In this document: piece after piece, positions 17,374-25,796 of the stretch
Layout of the letters: each line of letters begins with the position of its first letter
Numbering within the stretch: position 1 is the stretch's first letter
Assembly (NCBI GenBank): GCA_965279135.1
Contig: OZ257133.1
Span: forward strand, 3,038,001 to 3,102,000
Source of the DNA: Croceimicrobium sp965279135
GTDB taxonomy: Bacteria; Bacteroidota; Bacteroidia; Flavobacteriales; Schleiferiaceae
Direction of reading: 5' to 3'
Length of the DNA stretch: 64,000 nucleotides
Translations under genes and position numbers: made by a program
The notes under the pieces: generated by a model
Told to the model about the DNA's origin: nothing
Database searches by the model: none
What the model saw: only the letters and a program-made list of their open reading frames with translations

Positions 17374-17967
17374 TTACCAGCCTTTGCTCCGGTACTTTGG
17401 ATTGGGAGAAAAGCCCTTCTCCGCTACATTTAAATCACCACAATTCGGAATGCTACGCTCCCCCCAATTACAAGGCTTGGGAGCGGTTTGGCCATATTCA
17501 CTCCATGTACCTTCATACTGGTTGTTAGCTAAAGTCTTGTTATCCATATAACCAACCAGCTTACCTTCCTCCAATTGCCAGACTAAGTTCAGCTGGCCCT
17601 GAAATACGCCTACATGTTGCTGTTCAGGGTTTTCACAGAAAAGGTAATGTCCTGAGGCCTTGCCAAGGAGGGAATCCAAATCATCTCTTTCAACATGTGT
17701 GAGAACAATAGAGCCCTTAAAGTCACAGCGATTCCCTTTAACTATGGTGTGTCCCATCACCGTATACAGGTTGGGCAGATTACTGTCCTGGCTTATCTTG
17801 TCAAAATGGACGTGGATACGCTGTTTGTCCATGCCAATAAAGCCGAGAAAATCACTGCGGTTATTTAAGGCATCGCTAAAATCAAGTTGAAAGAGATCAA
17901 CTCCTTGCAGGTCTGTCTGACCAAAGCAAGAAGAAGCAATGAGAATGAGAAAAATAAGATATCGCAA
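17374..17967 (-). CDS. Exported protein of unknown function
   Basis: A 197-residue protein with a signal peptide ending ASSCFGQ (it also contains a possible lipobox-like SSC). The rest is beta-rich with two Cys pairs: one in the middle (NRCDFKG... and YLFCENP) and another near the end (KPCNWGERSIPNCGD), typical of an envelope protein with disulfides. No family recognised. The middle portion, with YTVMGHTIVKG and GSIVLTHVERDD, suggests a small lipocalin-like or calycin-like barrel, but that is weak. It is on the same strand and upstream of the SatD-like gene. Confidence 0.6.
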   Translation of the reverse strand: MRYLIFLILIASSCFGQTDLQGVDLFQLDFSDALNNRSDFLGFIGMDKQRIHVHFDKISQDSNLPNLYTVMGHTIVKGNRCDFKGSIVLTHVERDDLDSLLGKASGHYLFCENPEQQHVGVFQGQLNLVWQLEEGKLVGYMDNKTLANNQYEGTWSEYGQTAPKPCNWGERSIPNCGDLNVAEKGFSPNPKYRSKGW

Positions 17968-18053
17968 GGCTGAGAAGAATTAAACCAAGGGCAATTTAGC
18001 TAATTGTCTAAAAATCCAAATACCTAAAAACCAATTGATTAAGCTAAGGAAAA

Positions 18054-18105
18054 CCATTAATCGAAGATAATCGACCGTTTATCGAAAAAACACGCGCTTT
18101 ATCGA
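18054..18105. repeat. Phased direct repeats CCGTTTATCGA upstream of the barrel gene
   Basis: Three related 11-mers lie 21 and 20 bp apart: CCATTAATCGA (18054), CCGTTTATCGA (18075) and CGCTTTATCGA (18095). TCGA cores recur at 18061, 18071, 18082 and 18102, that is at one- or two-turn steps of the helix. The core ACCGTTTAT fits the published LytTR-type site pattern, whose half-sites also lie about 21 bp apart. The array ends 27 bp before the ATG at 18132. A near-copy lies after the gene (19435-19467). Confidence 0.6.
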
Positions 18106-18131
18106 GTTACCTTTATTTGCCAAGGGAAATC

Positions 18132-19376
18132 ATGATAAAGCCATTTAAGTATACGTTCCTTTTAATCACGATTGGTCAGAGCTTATGCGCTCAGGTGTAT
18201 CTGGAGAAACAAAGTCGCCATCGTTTTGCCCAGTTGAACCTAGGTCTTGATTATGAAATGACCCTTCCATCAGACCTAATCTTAAACGCTAGCACTTCAA
18301 GGCTTAATCCTGCTTTTACTCCCCGAATTATGATCGGTGGAACTCACTTCTGGGGTCATGCAGATTTTGTGGTGGCCATTCCTTTGAGAAGAAATGAACA
18401 GGAAATAGATGGAAGTGTCTTTAGCTATCGCAGGGGGGTAGAAACACAGTTTAAGTACTATCCCTGGCGAATTGAACATGGAAAGCTACGGCCATATTTG
18501 GGTGTTGCCCTCGCTTCCTTTTCCTGGCGACAAAGCGGCTCAAATAGTTCTGCCGAAGGCCCTAATTATCACTATTTAACTACACCCCTGCATTTAGGTC
18601 TTAGCTATAACTATCGCTCCTGGCTTTGGGAGTTAAGTTATTCTTACAGTTTTACCAAGTCACATCAGTACTGGAACAGCCCGATTGGTCAGGTTGAACA
18701 AAACCTACCTAACTCCTTTCTCGGTTTTTCGATGAGGTATATGCTGGAAACAACTTTGAGCGCTGAAGCGAGTTGGGAGGATGGTAGTGCCGAGGCTCTT
18801 ACGCAGAAGCTGGCCGAGAGAAAACTATTAGATGGCTTTTTTATTGGTGCCGGCTTTTCTTCCGCTTTTTGGTCTAGAGAAGATGCGAATCAGCGTTTTC
18901 CTTTCTTTGGGAGCTTTGCTAATTCCACTATGCCTGAGTGGTCCCTTGGTTACTACTTTCACCAGCCAGACATCAATTTAAACCTGGCCTATAGGTCTTA
19001 TCACCAATCTGATCGAGCCTTTAATTACAGCCAGGCTGCGGGACGTCGATCTCTAGCTTTTGAAGCACATAAGGCACTTTTCGACTACAATGGCTTTGTG
19101 CCCTTTGTAGGCCCTTTCCTGAGCTGGGAAAACCTTAGCTATCAGTCCACTTTTCGCGGCTCTCCCATAGATGATGTTTCTCAGAACCTCTTTGCTTATG
19201 GCTTAACATTTGGTTGGGACATTCGCCCCAATCGTATTCAAGGCTTTATACTTAGAACCAATTTACGCTGGACCCCGAATTTAAACCTGCAAATAGCGGA
19301 AGGTGCGATAATGAATTACTCTGCCATTGAATTTAATTTCATTCAATTGATCCTTTTTCCGGGGAGAATGTTCTAA
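18132..19376 (+). CDS. Outer-membrane beta-barrel protein
   Basis: A 414-residue protein; a TTG five codons upstream (18117) also fits, but the ATG at 18132 gives a standard signal peptide, MIKPFKYTFLLITIGQSLCA. The body has alternating hydrophobic strands with many Tyr, Trp and Phe residues and tight turns, typical of an outer-membrane barrel (for example LRPYLGVALASFSWRQ and SWLWELSYSYSF), and ends with a strand series finishing in Phe (LILFPGRMF). It resembles PorP/OmpA-like barrels only in general; no specific family is assigned. It stands alone and is flanked on both sides by near-identical phased repeats. Confidence 0.72.
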   Translation: MIKPFKYTFLLITIGQSLCAQVYLEKQSRHRFAQLNLGLDYEMTLPSDLILNASTSRLNPAFTPRIMIGGTHFWGHADFVVAIPLRRNEQEIDGSVFSYRRGVETQFKYYPWRIEHGKLRPYLGVALASFSWRQSGSNSSAEGPNYHYLTTPLHLGLSYNYRSWLWELSYSYSFTKSHQYWNSPIGQVEQNLPNSFLGFSMRYMLETTLSAEASWEDGSAEALTQKLAERKLLDGFFIGAGFSSAFWSREDANQRFPFFGSFANSTMPEWSLGYYFHQPDINLNLAYRSYHQSDRAFNYSQAAGRRSLAFEAHKALFDYNGFVPFVGPFLSWENLSYQSTFRGSPIDDVSQNLFAYGLTFGWDIRPNRIQGFILRTNLRWTPNLNLQIAEGAIMNYSAIEFNFIQLILFPGRMF

Positions 19377-19434
19377 CCTGTCGTTTATCGGAGTGTAATA
19401 TCCCTTGAAAACCAAGGCTTTAAGGACCCTGTTT

Positions 19435-19467
19435 CCGTTTATCGAAGATTATCGACCGTTTATCGAA
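19435..19467. repeat. Second copy of the phased CCGTTTATCGA repeat, downstream of the barrel gene
   Basis: Two perfect CCGTTTATCGA units at 19435 and 19456 are 21 bp apart, with a further ATCGA between them. The 33-bp block matches the block at 18054-18086 at 30 positions, and 25 of 26 in its right part. A single related unit (TCGTTTATCGG) is at 19381. The block is between the 3' ends of two convergent genes, not at a promoter. Confidence 0.6.
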
Positions 19468-19485
19468 TTAATTTGCTCAGGCTTT

Positions 19486-19863
19486 TCACTCGGAAATAAT
19501 TAATGGTTTAAAACCACCATAAAGCATCCTGCCGGCATCAAAAATTAGCCTATCAGGGTTTATTAGTGGCTTTACTAAGCTCGACATTCGAGAATCTTCC
19601 GGTACCTTCTTATTGGCTGAATCCCGTGTTTCTTTAGAAGGGAAGACCACCCATCCGTAAATGACTACCTCATCATCCGTTAAGCCAACGGCTTCTTCAA
19701 AGGAGCAAGTGCCCTCTAAGTTCAGATCATCACCCAAGAATTCATAATAGGCGATTGCCCCATATTCTTTCCATATTTCGGCAACCTGTTCCGCAATGGT
19801 CCTGTATTCATCTATATTTTTCCTTGGAAGGGGAAAGACAAAGCCATCAATGTACTGCTCCAT
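19486..19863 (-). CDS. DUF1428 (YbaA-like) protein
   Basis: A 125-residue cytoplasmic protein of the DUF1428 family, with the family start YIDGFVFPLPRKNIDEYR (about residues 4-21), the central VIYGWVVFPSKETRDSAN and the end DAGRMLYGGFKPLI. Members adopt a ferredoxin-like (dimeric alpha/beta barrel) fold; function is unknown. It lies between the barrel gene and a thioredoxin gene and is probably transcribed by itself. Confidence 0.85.
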   Translation of the reverse strand: MEQYIDGFVFPLPRKNIDEYRTIAEQVAEIWKEYGAIAYYEFLGDDLNLEGTCSFEEAVGLTDDEVVIYGWVVFPSKETRDSANKKVPEDSRMSSLVKPLINPDRLIFDAGRMLYGGFKPLIISE

Positions 19864-19935
19864 TATAAGATGAATTAATTAGGTGAAAGCTGGTGGATGG
19901 AAGGATTAAATCAACGTTGGACTTTTTTCAGGCCT

Positions 19936-21105
19936 TTAGTCTTTTAGCTCATCAATAAACTTCTGATAGGATTTAGTGCTGGCTTCTTCGGCTTGGGCTT
20001 TTTCCAAAGCCATAAGCTCCACCTCCAAGGCCTTTTCTTTTTTACCGGTTTCAGCCAGTAAATGAGCATAAGTGTCTAAAATATGATGCTCGGGCGCCAA
20101 CTCTACCGCTCTTTGTGCCCAACGAAGAGCGCTTAGCAAGGCCTGTTGATCTTCTACTTTTTCGTAGAAAGTCCAGGCTACATTGTTCAATTCATTAGCG
20201 TCATCCCAAAGGTAATTCTGCACGTTTTCCTGCGCTACGCTTGCATATCCTTTAAAGTCCTTAAGCCTTTCGTAATTCATCAAATCCAGTCGAAAACTGA
20301 TTTTTCCACTCAATGGAAAATCTTCGCTTAAGTATTGACTTCGGAGAACCTCATACTCCGCTTTCGCTTCCTCTGTGCGTGCGCGGAACAGCTTATTAGC
20401 TAAACCGTAGAAAATCCTTTGTTCCAGGAAGTCCATTCCATTTTCGGCCTGACGAAGACTAACTAATTCTGAATTAACCGCAAGCGTTTTCAGGGTTTCA
20501 CTATTAAGATCACTAACTACTTCATTAACAATCTCCCAGTTATCTCCTTGAAGCCATTCTTCAATAGGGAATTGCTCGAAATACTGATCTACCATTCCTT
20601 CAGGCATCATATTCGCCGCGCTTACCGTCATAAAATAGTCATGCATGAAAGCTTGATCAGTAAAGTTATCTTCTACGTGCTCTAGCATATAGGGTAAGTT
20701 TCGCTTCGGATCTTTGGCCTGCTCTCCAGCATCTATATAGGATTGCATTTCCTGGCTCGCTCCAACCTTTACCAGCAAGCGCTCTCCTTTAGAATCCAAG
20801 TATAGCAAGGTAGGATAGGCCCGAATTTCATAGCGTTTGGCAATATCAATTCCTTCCCCTTTTTCCATGTCAATTTTGAGGCAGATATAGTTTTCATTGT
20901 AATAATTCGCTACTTCCGGAATGGTGAAAATATTGGCACTCATCCATTTGCAAGGGCCGCACCAGGTAGTAAAGCAGTCAATAAATACCGGTTTGTTTTC
21001 TTCCGCAGCCGCTTCCAAACCTTCTTGGAAACTGATTTTTCGGAATTCAATCTTTTGAGCGTTTAGGCCAAAGCCGATAAGTAGGAGTAGGATTAAATGT
21101 CGCAT
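19936..21105 (-). CDS. Periplasmic thioredoxin-like protein with C-terminal TPR region
   Basis: A 389-residue protein from ATG 21105; an upstream start at 21144 would place 13 charged residues before the signal peptide MRHLILLLLIGFGLNAQ and is rejected. Residues about 20-130 form a thioredoxin fold with the redox motif W48-C-G-P-C-K (Cys49, Cys52) and a cis-Pro region RAYPTLLYL. The remainder is helical and ends in TPR-like repeats (WAQRAVELAPEHHILDTYAH). It probably reduces or forms disulfides in envelope proteins; the TPR part would bind a partner. It follows a DUF3298 lipoprotein gene by 10 bp and is likely cotranscribed. Confidence 0.83.
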   Translation of the reverse strand: MRHLILLLLIGFGLNAQKIEFRKISFQEGLEAAAEENKPVFIDCFTTWCGPCKWMSANIFTIPEVANYYNENYICLKIDMEKGEGIDIAKRYEIRAYPTLLYLDSKGERLLVKVGASQEMQSYIDAGEQAKDPKRNLPYMLEHVEDNFTDQAFMHDYFMTVSAANMMPEGMVDQYFEQFPIEEWLQGDNWEIVNEVVSDLNSETLKTLAVNSELVSLRQAENGMDFLEQRIFYGLANKLFRARTEEAKAEYEVLRSQYLSEDFPLSGKISFRLDLMNYERLKDFKGYASVAQENVQNYLWDDANELNNVAWTFYEKVEDQQALLSALRWAQRAVELAPEHHILDTYAHLLAETGKKEKALEVELMALEKAQAEEASTKSYQKFIDELKD

Positions 21106-21115
21106 AAACTTTGTT

Positions 21116-21925
21116 TTAAGAGGCGGGGGTTTTTTCCCTTTCAAAGAGAACTTGATATTCTGGCTTTAAGAGAACCTTTACCGTTTCTGCCGGAATTAAG
21201 AAGTAGAATTCACCCATTGCATAAGGTGCGATATCGTAGGCATTATAGAAAAAGTGAATTCCAGCTGAATCGATGGTGAAAGCCTCGGGTAAATAAAACT
21301 GATCGTTTTCAAACCAAAAGCCCAAATCATTTAAGCTTGTTCGTTCGTTCGCCTGGATTTGATTTCGAAAATAGGATTCTCCTAAACGTTGCAGTTCCAC
21401 ATTGTCTTTCGGCTCTATAAGATTTTCTAGTTTCAGGATTTCTCCGTTGCTCAATTGAATAAGCTGTGAAGACTGATAAGTGTGTGGGTGCGCTCCCCCT
21501 GTATAACTGTGATGCTCGCTTAAGTAACTGAAAAGCCCATTTTCGTTGTAATACACCTTTATGTATTGGCCTAAAAGCCAACTATTATGTGGGGCATAAT
21601 CGGTTATAAGCAGTCGTTGGTATTCAGCAGTAATAGAATCAAACAAGGACTCATAAGTCTCAATATCCTGAACGGTATTTAAGTTTCCTTCAATTAGGTG
21701 TCGATGAATTTGACCCTTTATTTTTTCTAATGTACTGTCTCCCTGGGTTTGCAATCTCAAGTCTTCTACATAGAATTCCAGGTAAGTTTCTCCGTTTTCA
21801 AGTTTGGCCTCCTTCTGGATCGTGTCTAGCTCAAAGGTCAGGCTCTGAGGGCCGATAGGTTTATGCTCGTGTCGATTACAAGCAAAAAGAAGGGTTAAGG
21901 AAAAGATCAAAAGCAGGTATCGCAT
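21116..21925 (-). CDS. DUF3298 (RsiV-like) lipoprotein
   Basis: A 269-residue lipoprotein (lipobox LTLLFAC, Cys16). The N-terminal half resembles the DUF4163 partner domain and the C-terminal half (about 180-260) the DUF3298 domain, with SAGIHFFYNAYDIAPYAMGE as a clear landmark. In Firmicutes RsiV this pair binds lysozyme and controls a sigma factor; in Bacteroidota it occurs as free lipoproteins of unknown role. The central H-S-Y-T-G-G-A-H-P segment is typical of the family. It is divergent from an MBL-fold gene and followed closely by the thioredoxin gene. Confidence 0.82.
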   Translation of the reverse strand: MRYLLLIFSLTLLFACNRHEHKPIGPQSLTFELDTIQKEAKLENGETYLEFYVEDLRLQTQGDSTLEKIKGQIHRHLIEGNLNTVQDIETYESLFDSITAEYQRLLITDYAPHNSWLLGQYIKVYYNENGLFSYLSEHHSYTGGAHPHTYQSSQLIQLSNGEILKLENLIEPKDNVELQRLGESYFRNQIQANERTSLNDLGFWFENDQFYLPEAFTIDSAGIHFFYNAYDIAPYAMGEFYFLIPAETVKVLLKPEYQVLFEREKTPAS

Positions 21926-21955
21926 ATCTAAACTCTGGTGCTCTCAGATAAAGAT

Positions 21956-21963
21956 TATTTTTG
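21956..21963 (+). promoter_or_regulatory. Promoter -7 element TATTTTTG for the MBL-fold gene
   Basis: TATTTTTG matches TAnnTTTG exactly, 21 bp before the start at 21985, giving a leader of about 15 nt. No strong -33 TTG was found. Confidence 0.45.
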
Positions 21964-21984
21964 GCCGAAATCGCTAACTAAGCT

Positions 21985-22839
21985 ATGAAATTATATTCGG
22001 TAAATCTGGGAACTTTTAAGCTCGATGGTGGGGCAATGTTCGGTGTGGTGCCCAAATCCATTTGGCAAAGAACCAACCCCGCAGATGAGAGAAATCTATG
22101 TGATTGGGCTTTAAGGCTCTTATTAATCGAGGATGGTAAGCGACTTATTCTTGTGGATACCGGAATGGGACATAAGCAGAGTGAAAAATTCTTTGGCTAT
22201 TATTATCGCGGAGGGGCTCATGATATGGATGCCGCATTAGCTCAGCATGGTTTTCATCGCGATGACATAACCGATGTTTTCCTTACCCACATGCACTTTG
22301 ATCATGTTGGAGGGGCGGTAATGCAAGAAGGAGAAAAGCTAGTGCCAACTTTTAAAAACGCAGTCTATTGGTCGAATAAGTACCATTGGGATTGGGCAGT
22401 AAATCCAAATCCGCGTGAGAAGGCTTCGTTCCTTAAAGAGAACTTCGAACCCTTGATGGCAACAGGGCAAGTTTCATTTCTTGATATTTCCCGGGAGAGC
22501 GGTTGGTACGATACAGAATTACCTTTTAAGGTGGTAGTGGTAAATGGACATACCGAAGCTCAGATGCTTCCATTTATCGAACTTGGAAATCAAAAGTTGC
22601 TTTATACTGCAGATCTTATCGCTAGCGCCGGCCATATTCCATTAGCTTATGTAATGGGCTATGATGTTCGACCGCTACAAACCATGGCGGAAAAAGCACC
22701 AATTCTTACGCGTTGCGCCGAAGAGGGCATTCATCTTTTCTTTGAGCACGATGCTCAAAATCAAATGGCCAGTTTAAAAATGACAGAAAAAGGGCCTCGC
22801 TTAGAACAAACCTTAAGCTTAACTGATTTAGGTCTTTAG
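21985..22839 (+). CDS. MBL-fold metallo-hydrolase
   Basis: A 284-residue cytoplasmic metallo-beta-lactamase-fold protein with the metal motif T101-H-M-H-F-D-H-V-G-G (His102, His104, Asp106, His107) and later zinc ligands in VNGHTEAQML, LYTADLI and the final FFEHD region. The sequence resembles the AHL-lactonase/quinolone-type branch of the family more than RNase Z or glyoxalase II, but substrate cannot be told. It lies next to the M1 peptidase gene on the same strand. Confidence 0.85.
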   Translation: MKLYSVNLGTFKLDGGAMFGVVPKSIWQRTNPADERNLCDWALRLLLIEDGKRLILVDTGMGHKQSEKFFGYYYRGGAHDMDAALAQHGFHRDDITDVFLTHMHFDHVGGAVMQEGEKLVPTFKNAVYWSNKYHWDWAVNPNPREKASFLKENFEPLMATGQVSFLDISRESGWYDTELPFKVVVVNGHTEAQMLPFIELGNQKLLYTADLIASAGHIPLAYVMGYDVRPLQTMAEKAPILTRCAEEGIHLFFEHDAQNQMASLKMTEKGPRLEQTLSLTDLGL

Positions 22840-22895
22840 CTAATTGTTTCTCAGGTCTAAATATTCCTAAACGCCAGAAATTGAAAAACACCAGA

Positions 22896-24746
22896 ATGAA
22901 TTTTTATTCCAAAGCACTACTATTCTTCCTAATACCTTTCTGTTCAATCGCTCAAGTGCCTCCTGGATACTGGCAACAAGAAGTTGATTATCAGATAGCG
23001 ATTTCTTTGAATACCGAGAATCATTCATTTCAGGGAACAGAGGAGCTTAAGTACATCAATCATTCACCGGATACTTTGAAGCAGGCATTTTTCCACCTCT
23101 ATTTTAATGCCTTCCAACCCAATAGTATGATGGATGTGCGATCACGAAATATTCCCGACCCCGATAAGCGTGTTGGTTCTAGAATTGAGAAACTGAAGGA
23201 GAATGAAAGGGGCGTCTACCGAATAGTCTACCTGAAGATGAACGGTGAGAACAGTTATTTTGAAGAGCATGAAACGGTCTTGAAAGTTCTTCTTCCTCAG
23301 GCTTTGGCCCCTGGGGATACTGCTCATTTTAAAATGGAATTTAACGGTCAGGTGCCCATACAGATTCGTCGCAGTGGTCGGGATAATGCAGAGGGAATTG
23401 ATTATACCATGACTCAGTGGTATCCTAAAATTGCCGCATATGACGAGATGGGCTGGCACCCCTACCCATATATCGGTCGGGAGTTTTATGCTCCTTTTGG
23501 AAAGTTTGAGGTAAACATTGATCTACCCGCTGATTATAAGGTTGCGGCGACCGGAACCCTGCAAGACTACAATCAATTCTGGGAGAAGTCGAATGAAGAG
23601 AATGGTCTTGAATTTGAAAAGCTAAAAGAAATTGAGGCGGATAGAAGGACCTGGACTTTTACTGCGGAGGATGTTCATGATTTTGCCTGGGGAGCCGATC
23701 CGGATTATGTTCATACCAAAATGGCTTTGGATGAGGATTTGGATTTACACTTCTATTATCTCCCGAAGTACGATGAAACCTGGGAACGTTTACCAAAATA
23801 TGCTGCGCAGTTTTTCCGAGAGATGAATAAGCGTTTTGGCCGCTATCCCTACCCTCAGTTTAGCGTGATTCAGGGAGGTGATGGAGGAATGGAGTATCCA
23901 ATGTGCACCATGCTAAAAGGAACCGGTAAGATAAGCGGGCTGGTTGGGGTTACAGTTCATGAGGGAGCCCACAATTGGTATTATGGAATACTTGGGATTA
24001 ATGAGGCTCGGTTTCCCTGGATGGATGAAGGCTTTACCTCCTTTGCGGAAGAAGAGGTCTTAAATTCCATTCGTCCTAAAGCTCTGGTTAACCCTCATGC
24101 TAATGCCTTCGCCGCTCACTCTTATCTCGCCTCAAAGCCAGAAGAATTAGAGCCAATGAGTACGATGGCCGATCGCTATGAACGCAATCGCACTTATGGG
24201 ATCAACTCCTATTCACGTGGGGAGATTTTTCTAACTCAACTGCGTTACATAGTGGGCAATGAGATATTTGATCAGGCAATGCTAGACTTCTTTGAAGCCT
24301 GGAAATTCAAACATCCGGAACCCTGGGATTTGATTCGCATAGTTGAACGCAAGAGCGGTTTAAACCTCGATTGGTATTATCATCAGTGGGTGGAAACCAA
24401 TAAGCTCATTGATTATGGTATCGCTCGTATTGAAGGGGGTAAGGGTGCTACCGAGGTTCAACTTGAAAAACTGGGGACCATGTCAATGCCGGTTCGTTTG
24501 AAGGTTTACCGCCGAGATAGCTCTGTGGTGCACTATTATATTCCTACCAGCGAGCAATATGGACCTTATCCCGGAGAAGACGCTCTCACTTTAGGGCCTT
24601 GGCCTTGGACCCATCCGGATTATGTAGTTCAGATTCCTTTAGAATTAAAAGACATCGACAGGATAGTGATTGATGAAGAAGGTTTTATGGCGGACATCAA
24701 TCGAAGCAACAATACCTACCCCCAAGAAGAGGGCAAAGAGAACTAG
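22896..24746 (+). CDS. M1 family peptidase (aminopeptidase N-like), exported
   Basis: A 616-residue zinc peptidase from ATG 22896 (a TTG five codons earlier, at 22881, is possible). A signal peptide ends in FCSIAQ. The N-terminal beta domain is followed by the catalytic domain with the gluzincin motif V-H355-E-G-A-H359-N-W and, 18 residues later, the third ligand Glu in WMDEGFTSF; the exopeptidase motif is replaced by a GDGGMEYP segment. The C-terminal half is helical with W-x-W-x-HP near the end. Bacteroidota homologues are periplasmic and digest peptides. Its last 4 bp overlap the convergent LysE gene. Confidence 0.87.
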   Translation: MNFYSKALLFFLIPFCSIAQVPPGYWQQEVDYQIAISLNTENHSFQGTEELKYINHSPDTLKQAFFHLYFNAFQPNSMMDVRSRNIPDPDKRVGSRIEKLKENERGVYRIVYLKMNGENSYFEEHETVLKVLLPQALAPGDTAHFKMEFNGQVPIQIRRSGRDNAEGIDYTMTQWYPKIAAYDEMGWHPYPYIGREFYAPFGKFEVNIDLPADYKVAATGTLQDYNQFWEKSNEENGLEFEKLKEIEADRRTWTFTAEDVHDFAWGADPDYVHTKMALDEDLDLHFYYLPKYDETWERLPKYAAQFFREMNKRFGRYPYPQFSVIQGGDGGMEYPMCTMLKGTGKISGLVGVTVHEGAHNWYYGILGINEARFPWMDEGFTSFAEEEVLNSIRPKALVNPHANAFAAHSYLASKPEELEPMSTMADRYERNRTYGINSYSRGEIFLTQLRYIVGNEIFDQAMLDFFEAWKFKHPEPWDLIRIVERKSGLNLDWYYHQWVETNKLIDYGIARIEGGKGATEVQLEKLGTMSMPVRLKVYRRDSSVVHYYIPTSEQYGPYPGEDALTLGPWPWTHPDYVVQIPLELKDIDRIVIDEEGFMADINRSNNTYPQEEGKEN

Positions 24747-25354
24747 GTCCAAAAGGTTCGTAGGGCAATAAAAAGCCCGAAGCCCATCAAGATGATCGCA
24801 ATTGATTTCTCGATCATACGCATACCCCTACCCGCTAGTTTTTGCTTGAACTTATGGGCGAAATAGATTTTAAGCAGGTCAATAGATAGATAAACAGAGA
24901 GGGTAGTGGCGTAAAAGATGAGCATACTATGTGGATTATTATCCAGTTGGTTACCAACAGTTATGGTGGTTGCGATCCAGAAAAAAAGTACGCCGATATT
25001 CAAAAAGTTGAGGAGGAAGCCTTTTATCAGTAGAAACCCTTTATGATCGAGCTTTAGGTTTCCTTTTAACTGACTCTGTACGGTTGACTTTCTTAGGTAG
25101 TAGTAGCCGAATCCCATAACCGCTATTCCTGAAGCAATGCTAATCCACACATTGTGTTGCATTTTTTCAAGAATCGGTCGGCTTCCAAAGTATGCGATGA
25201 GAATAAAAACAACATCTGCCAATATGGCCCCTAAGTCGAGACTCAATGCAGCAGTTCTGCCCTTTGTAATACTGGTTTCTATAACCACGAAGAAAATAGG
25301 ACCAGCTGCGAAGCTCAGGCTTAAACCAAGAGGCAAGGCATAAAGGATTTCCAA
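24743..25354 (-). CDS. LysE-family transporter
   Basis: A 203-residue membrane protein with about six predicted helices. The N-terminus LPLGLSLSFAAGPIFFVVIE contains the GP-rich first-helix pattern of the LysE/RhtB exporter superfamily, followed by ITKGRTAALSLDLGAILADV, a near match to the family loop. It probably exports an amino acid or related metabolite through the inner membrane; substrate unknown. It ends 4 bp into the convergent M1 peptidase gene and lies 19 bp downstream of the gene for a coiled-coil membrane protein. Confidence 0.83.
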   Translation of the reverse strand: MEILYALPLGLSLSFAAGPIFFVVIETSITKGRTAALSLDLGAILADVVFILIAYFGSRPILEKMQHNVWISIASGIAVMGFGYYYLRKSTVQSQLKGNLKLDHKGFLLIKGFLLNFLNIGVLFFWIATTITVGNQLDNNPHSMLIFYATTLSVYLSIDLLKIYFAHKFKQKLAGRGMRMIEKSIAIILMGFGLFIALRTFWT

Positions 25355-25373
25355 AGCGAAGGTATTGTAGGGT

Positions 25374-25763
25374 TTAGGCCTCCTTTTGTGCTTTTAACTG
25401 GTCGAATTCTTTTTGCAAAGCTTCCAGGTCGCTTTCCAGTTTGGAAGCTTCATCCGATTTTCTTTTCAGCTCATCAGACTTTTCGTTCAACTTTTGCTGT
25501 AAGCTTGAGATTTCCGCTCTTCTTTGCTCTAATTCGGATTTAAGGCCATCCACCTGACCATTGAGGTCCTTTATTTCTTTTTGGAGCCCTGAAGTGGTGA
25601 TGGTGTTGTAGGCGATATAACAAAGGAAGCCAACTGCAAAGACGATATTGGTATAAAGTGGCTTACTGGGATTATCTCCCATTACAAAATAGAGGATCAA
25701 GGCTGAAGCAACAACTAAGGTTCCTACTATCAACACCAAGGTTTCCATTTTTTTTCTATCCAT
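25374..25763 (-). CDS. Membrane-anchored coiled-coil protein, unknown
   Basis: A 129-residue protein with two N-terminal hydrophobic segments (about 8-27, TLVLIVGTLVVASALILYFV; and about 37-52, NIVFAVGFLCYIAYNT) followed by one long charged heptad-repeat helix (about 60-128, with LKSELEQRRAEISSLQQKL). It is therefore a short membrane hairpin carrying a coiled coil, probably on the cytoplasmic side. Family not recognised. It lies 33 bp downstream of rnr on the same strand and 19 bp before the LysE gene, so all three may be one transcript. Confidence 0.7.
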   Translation of the reverse strand: MDRKKMETLVLIVGTLVVASALILYFVMGDNPSKPLYTNIVFAVGFLCYIAYNTITTSGLQKEIKDLNGQVDGLKSELEQRRAEISSLQQKLNEKSDELKRKSDEASKLESDLEALQKEFDQLKAQKEA

Positions 25764-25796
25764 GCCCTTCTCTTTAGCTTTTAAAAGTACATTTTT

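Noticed and set aside
18061..18105. Iteron-type plasmid origin
   Set aside because: Spacing of about 21 bp would fit iterons, but there is no replication initiator gene and the surrounding genes are chromosomal; kept as an operator or recombination-site question.
18117..18131. Earlier TTG start for the barrel gene
   Set aside because: It adds five residues (MPREI) before a complete signal peptide starting at ATG 18132, and a possible promoter element overlaps this stretch.
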